Source of the DNA: F1-60-MAGs163 sp046091165
GTDB taxonomy: Bacteria; Actinomycetota; Thermoleophilia; Solirubrobacterales; Solirubrobacteraceae
NCBI GenBank assembly: GCA_046091165.1
Contig: JBJTBE010000068.1
Span: forward strand, 1-7,878
Length of the DNA: 7,878 nucleotides
Direction of reading: 5' to 3'
This document shows, piece after piece, positions 5,420 to 7,878 of the stretch; positions within the stretch are counted from its first letter, which is position 1; each line of letters starts with the position of its first letter. The notes below the pieces were generated by a model. The model was not told the DNA's origin, did no database searches, and saw only the letters and a program-made list of their open reading frames with translations. Both the position numbers and the translations under genes were made by a program.

Positions 5420-5610
5420 GAGCGGCTTCGATCGGTCCAGTCGAGGAAGATCACGCCGAAGGCGAGGATGCTCGGGACCCAGAGGCCGACGAAGATGCCG
5501 GCCAGCTTGTCGTCGCCGAGGAACCAGAGGCCGATCGAGAGAAGCATCGACGCGAACGCCGAGACGAGAATCAACACTCGGGAGAAGTTCCGGATCTTGT
5601 TCGGCGTCAT
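5416..5610 (-). CDS. Small two-helix membrane protein (64 aa)
   Basis: Unassigned small membrane protein. From the ATG at 5610 it has a short basic N-terminus (TPNKIRNFSR), a first hydrophobic helix (about 11-31), a brief GDDK turn, a second helix (about 37-57) and a basic DRSRS tail. Basic residues at both ends suggest both termini are cytoplasmic by the positive-inside rule. The ATG is preferred over the TTG at 5643, which would add a polar N-terminus without a better ribosome site; the region before the ATG (GGTAGGTTGAG) offers only a weak Shine-Dalgarno. It overlaps the next gene by GTGA and lies 97 bp downstream of the MFS gene on the same strand, beyond a terminator-like stem, so it is probably transcribed separately. 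Confidence 0.7.
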   Translation of the reverse strand: MTPNKIRNFSRVLILVSAFASMLLSIGLWFLGDDKLAGIFVGLWVPSILAFGVIFLDWTDRSRS

Positions 5611-5685
5611 CGGACTCAACCTACCAGCCCGCTCGCCCGCCAACCACTTTGTTGCGCCACCCTGCCGGTGCTCCGGTGCGACGCG

Positions 5686-5708
5686 GCGGCCGCTCGGCGC
5701 GCGGCCGC
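5686..5708 (-). terminator. Stem of two GCGGCCGC palindromes at the MFS stop codon
   Basis: GCGGCCGC occurs at 5686-5693 and again at 5701-5708. The copies pair as an 8-bp stem with a 7-base loop, starting at the last base of the MFS stop codon (5708-5710). It is very stable but lacks a T-tract. Placement directly after the stop fits a terminator or 3'-end stabiliser. Confidence 0.5.
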
Positions 5709-7003
5709 TACTGGGCGCGGCCGGTCATCCGCTGGCCGAAGAGCACGAGCACGGCGGAGATCAGCCCGGCCAGCGCCATCACCGCCATCCCCCAGAAGAA
5801 GCCGGCGGCGGCGGCCGGCAGGATGATCAGCGGCGCGGCCGCCCCGCCGATGTGCCCTACACCGTCTCCCATCGCCACGCCCCGGGCCCGGGTCGCACTG
5901 GAGAACTGCTCGGCGGTGAAGACGTACATCAGGGGCACGGCGAAGCCGATCGTCGCCGAGACGATGAAGCCGAAGATCGTTATCACCGCACCGACGGGCG
6001 CCAGGCCGATCACGGCCAGGCTGACGGAGAAGACGACCAGGCCCACGCAGATCGTGAACTTGCGCTCGAAGCGCTCGCTGAAGCGCACCGAGGCCCAGGC
6101 CCCGACGACGAAACCGATCCCGCTGATGCAGAGGAAGGTGAGGCTCGTCGACAGCGAGAAGCCCTTGTCGGTGAGAAGGGTCGGCGCGAGCGTGAGCCAG
6201 CCGTAGTTGGCCACGTAGTAGATGAGCCAGATGGCGAGGAAGAGGAGCGCCGCCGTCCAGAAGGGGCGCCGGGCGGTCGCCGGCTTGAGCTCGGGCTGGG
6301 GCGGCGCGGGGCCCTGGGTGGCGGCGAAGCTCTCGGCCTCCTCCACCAGCGCGAGCGCCTCGTCCTCGCGGCCCTCCATCACCAGCCACCGCGGCGACTC
6401 GGGCAGCTTGCGCCGGAAGGGGAGAACGGCGATCCCGCCGACGGCGGCGATCAGGAACATCACCCTCCAGCCGTCGGTGAAGGTCGGGACCAGCGCCAGG
6501 GCGACGAACGGCGTGACCGCAATGCCCACGTAACCCCAGAGCACGGCCTGGGAGCCGGCCTTGCCGCGCAGGCGGGTCGGCGAGATCCCGTTCAGGTAGG
6601 CGGCCGCCGAGGCGATCTCCGCCCCGATGCCCATGCCGCTGATGAACCGGCCGACCATCAGCATGTCGAAGGAGGCGCTGAAGGCGGTGATCAGCGAGCC
6701 GATCACGATGAAGACGACCGAGACGATCAGCGCCGGGCGCCGCCCGAGCCGGTCGGCGACCACCGAATCGGAGAGCGAGCCGACCACGTAGCCGAGCAGG
6801 CCGATGCTCACCGCGTAGCCCGAGGTCTTGGTGCTGACGTCGAACTGTTTGGCGATCTCGGGCAGCGCATCGCCGATGTTGACCACGTCGTAGAAGGCAA
6901 AGAAGTAGGCCGCTCCGAGGGCGACCAGCACCCGGCGGTGGTAGGGCCAGACGCGGATCGCGTCGAGCCGCTCGATTACCGGGCTGGGGGTCACGGTGGC
7001 CAT
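5708..7003 (-). CDS. MFS transporter, sugar-porter/AAHS-like
   Basis: Twelve-helix secondary transporter of 431 aa in the cytoplasmic membrane, expected to move a small solute by proton coupling; the substrate is unknown. Helix 1 carries an acidic residue (FYD, Asp39). The loop between helices 2 and 3 has GSLSDSVVADRLGRR (75-89), the MFS motif A. GRFISGMGIGAE (118-129) marks helix 4, and RLRGKAGS (144-151) precedes helix 5. LPESPRWL (200-207) after helix 6 is the signature of sugar-porter and related aromatic-acid or organic-cation carriers. A hydrophilic central loop (about 208-246) follows, then helices 7-12 with TAEQFSSATRARG (363-375). The C-terminus is short. The start lies 37 bp after the stop of the alcohol dehydrogenase gene on the same strand, so the two may be cotranscribed, which weakly suggests an alcohol, aldehyde or acid substrate. 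The ribosome site is weak. The long + strand ORF here is an antisense shadow. Confidence 0.9.
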   Translation of the reverse strand: MATVTPSPVIERLDAIRVWPYHRRVLVALGAAYFFAFYDVVNIGDALPEIAKQFDVSTKTSGYAVSIGLLGYVVGSLSDSVVADRLGRRPALIVSVVFIVIGSLITAFSASFDMLMVGRFISGMGIGAEIASAAAYLNGISPTRLRGKAGSQAVLWGYVGIAVTPFVALALVPTFTDGWRVMFLIAAVGGIAVLPFRRKLPESPRWLVMEGREDEALALVEEAESFAATQGPAPPQPELKPATARRPFWTAALLFLAIWLIYYVANYGWLTLAPTLLTDKGFSLSTSLTFLCISGIGFVVGAWASVRFSERFERKFTICVGLVVFSVSLAVIGLAPVGAVITIFGFIVSATIGFAVPLMYVFTAEQFSSATRARGVAMGDGVGHIGGAAAPLIILPAAAAGFFWGMAVMALAGLISAVLVLFGQRMTGRAQ

Positions 7004-7026
7004 CGCCTGCTGCTTCTACCATAACT

Positions 7027-7038
7027 GCGGCAAGCCGC
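7027..7038 (-). terminator. Minimal hairpin between the ADH and MFS genes
   Basis: gcggc (7027-7031) and gccgc (7034-7038) form a short stem with a tight turn, three bases past the dehydrogenase stop. It is too small and lacks a T-tract, so it probably does not stop transcription. Confidence 0.2.
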
Positions 7039-7040
7039 CG

Positions 7041-7878
7041 TCAGCCGGGCGTGACGACCTGGCGGATCTGGTCGCCGGCGGCGAGGCGGTCGAAGCCCTC
7101 GTTCAGGTGGTCGAGCGTCAGCCGGTCGGTGATCAGCTGCTCGGCGGGGAGTTCCCCTTTGCGCCAGGCCTCGAAGAGCATCGGAAGCATCTCGCGCGGC
7201 GCCGAGGAGCCGAGGTAGGAGCCGCGAAGCGTCCTCTCCTCCGCCACGAGGGAGACGGCCGGGATCGAGAGCATGGCGTCCGGCGCGGGGAGGCCGACGG
7301 TGACCGTCGTGCCGCCGCGCGCCGTTGCCTCATAGGCGGTCCGGAGCACATCGGCCGAGCCGACGCTCTCGATCACGCTCACTGGCAGCACCCCGGTAAC
7401 CGAGCGGATGGCCTCGACGGCGTCCTCGCCCGGGTCGACCATCGCGGTCGCCCCGAGCTCCATCGCCTTCTCGCGCTTGAAGGCGACCGGATCGACGGCG
7501 ATCACCTCGCCGGCGCCGGCCAGCCTGGCTCCCATCACCGCCGAGAGGCCTACGCCTCCCAGGCCGAAAACCGCAACGGTCGAGCCCGGCTCAATGCCGG
7601 CGGCATTCAATGCGGCACCGACGCCGGTGAGCACCGCGCAGCCAAAGACCGCGGCGGTCTCCCACGGCATGTCGTCGGGGAGCAGCACCGCCGAGCGCTC
7701 GGAGACGATCGCCTCCTCGGAGAAGGCACTCACCCCCAGGTGGTGATGGATCATCTCCTCGCCGTCGCCCTCCCAGCGGCTCTCCCCCGAGACCAGGGTG
7801 CCGGCCGTGTTGGCGGCGGCCCCCGACTCGCAGAGCGCAGCCCTGCCGGACACGCAGTGGCCACACTCGCCGCAGGAG
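7041..7878 (-). CDS. Zinc-dependent alcohol dehydrogenase, 5' end outside the window
   Basis: Medium-chain (MDR) alcohol dehydrogenase that interconverts an alcohol and an aldehyde with NAD(H). The frame runs off the right edge; about 279 codons are present and roughly 95 N-terminal residues are missing, including the first catalytic zinc ligands. The structural zinc lobe is at the edge: cysteine codons at 7872-7874, 7863-7865, 7854-7856 and 7830-7832 give Cx2Cx2Cx7C, which shows that the GTG at 7851-7853 is an internal valine and not the start. Next come FGCAVLTG, whose Cys is the expected third catalytic-zinc ligand, and the Rossmann GLGGVG (7548-7565). VIAVD, with Asp closing the second strand, points to NAD over NADP. 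The layout resembles class III-like dehydrogenases (glutathione- or mycothiol-dependent formaldehyde dehydrogenases are relatives), but the substrate cannot be fixed. The MFS gene follows after 37 bp. Confidence 0.92.
   Translation of the reverse strand, partial: SCGECGHCVSGRAALCESGAAANTAGTLVSGESRWEGDGEEMIHHHLGVSAFSEEAIVSERSAVLLPDDMPWETAAVFGCAVLTGVGAALNAAGIEPGSTVAVFGLGGVGLSAVMGARLAGAGEVIAVDPVAFKREKAMELGATAMVDPGEDAVEAIRSVTGVLPVSVIESVGSADVLRTAYEATARGGTTVTVGLPAPDAMLSIPAVSLVAEERTLRGSYLGSSAPREMLPMLFEAWRKGELPAEQLITDRLTLDHLNEGFDRLAAGDQIRQVVTPG

Noticed and set aside
5665..5680. Tandem ccggtgc repeat
   Set aside because: Only two copies of a 7-mer in GC-rich intergenic DNA; expected by chance.
5315..7024. 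569-codon + strand ORF with H/D/E/R/G-rich product
   Set aside because: It mirrors the MFS gene, which has clear transporter motifs on the other strand. The product is low-complexity and matches no fold.
1..7878. A defence, mobile or CRISPR-type system
   Set aside because: I looked for spaced direct repeats, transposase or integrase motifs, terminal inverted repeats and toxin-antitoxin pairs and saw none. The tRNA genes show no attachment-site duplication within the window.

Overview
The window is high-GC bacterial DNA whose genes show strong G/C third-position bias. A DUF4333-type lipoprotein, a stand-alone TrpB2, a renalase-like flavoenzyme, a bacterial P450 and tRNA genes without an encoded CCA together suggest an actinobacterium, possibly of the Thermoleophilia/Solirubrobacter kind. 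The phylum is an inference from gene content and base composition; no rRNA or other phylogenetic marker is present.

Layout, left to right. (1) A cytochrome P450 on + that is open at the left edge. (2) A stem-loop shared by convergent genes. (3) A minus-strand pair read right to left: trpB2 (tryptophan synthase beta-like), then a six-helix membrane protein, separated by 46 bp that hold two small hairpins. (4) A 66-bp divergent region with a short dyad, followed by a renalase-like FAD oxidoreductase on +. The last ten bases of that gene are also the first ten bases of a CAU-anticodon tRNA, best read as tRNA-Ile2. (5) A tRNA-Val(UAC) whose 5' acceptor strand also belongs to a perfect 13-bp hairpin with its leader. 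(6) A minus-strand run read right to left: a Zn-alcohol dehydrogenase cut by the right edge, an MFS transporter, two tiny membrane proteins overlapping by a GTGA stop/start, and a DUF4333 lipoprotein.

How the genes may work together. Most are ordinary stand-alone accessory or metabolic genes, and I see no pathway linking all of them. Plausible units are trpB2 with the membrane protein, renalase with tRNA-Ile2 and tRNA-Val, alcohol dehydrogenase with MFS, and the two mini membrane proteins. I see no phage, transposon, CRISPR array, toxin-antitoxin pair or defence cassette. The most unusual content is at RNA level around the two tRNAs and in the trpB2/membrane-protein intercistronic gap.

No stretch longer than 300 bases lacks a gene. 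The longest gene-free gaps are 1333-1430 (terminator-like stem), 5611-5707 (terminator-like stem) and 5175-5257 (only a lipoprotein leader with a ribosome binding site).
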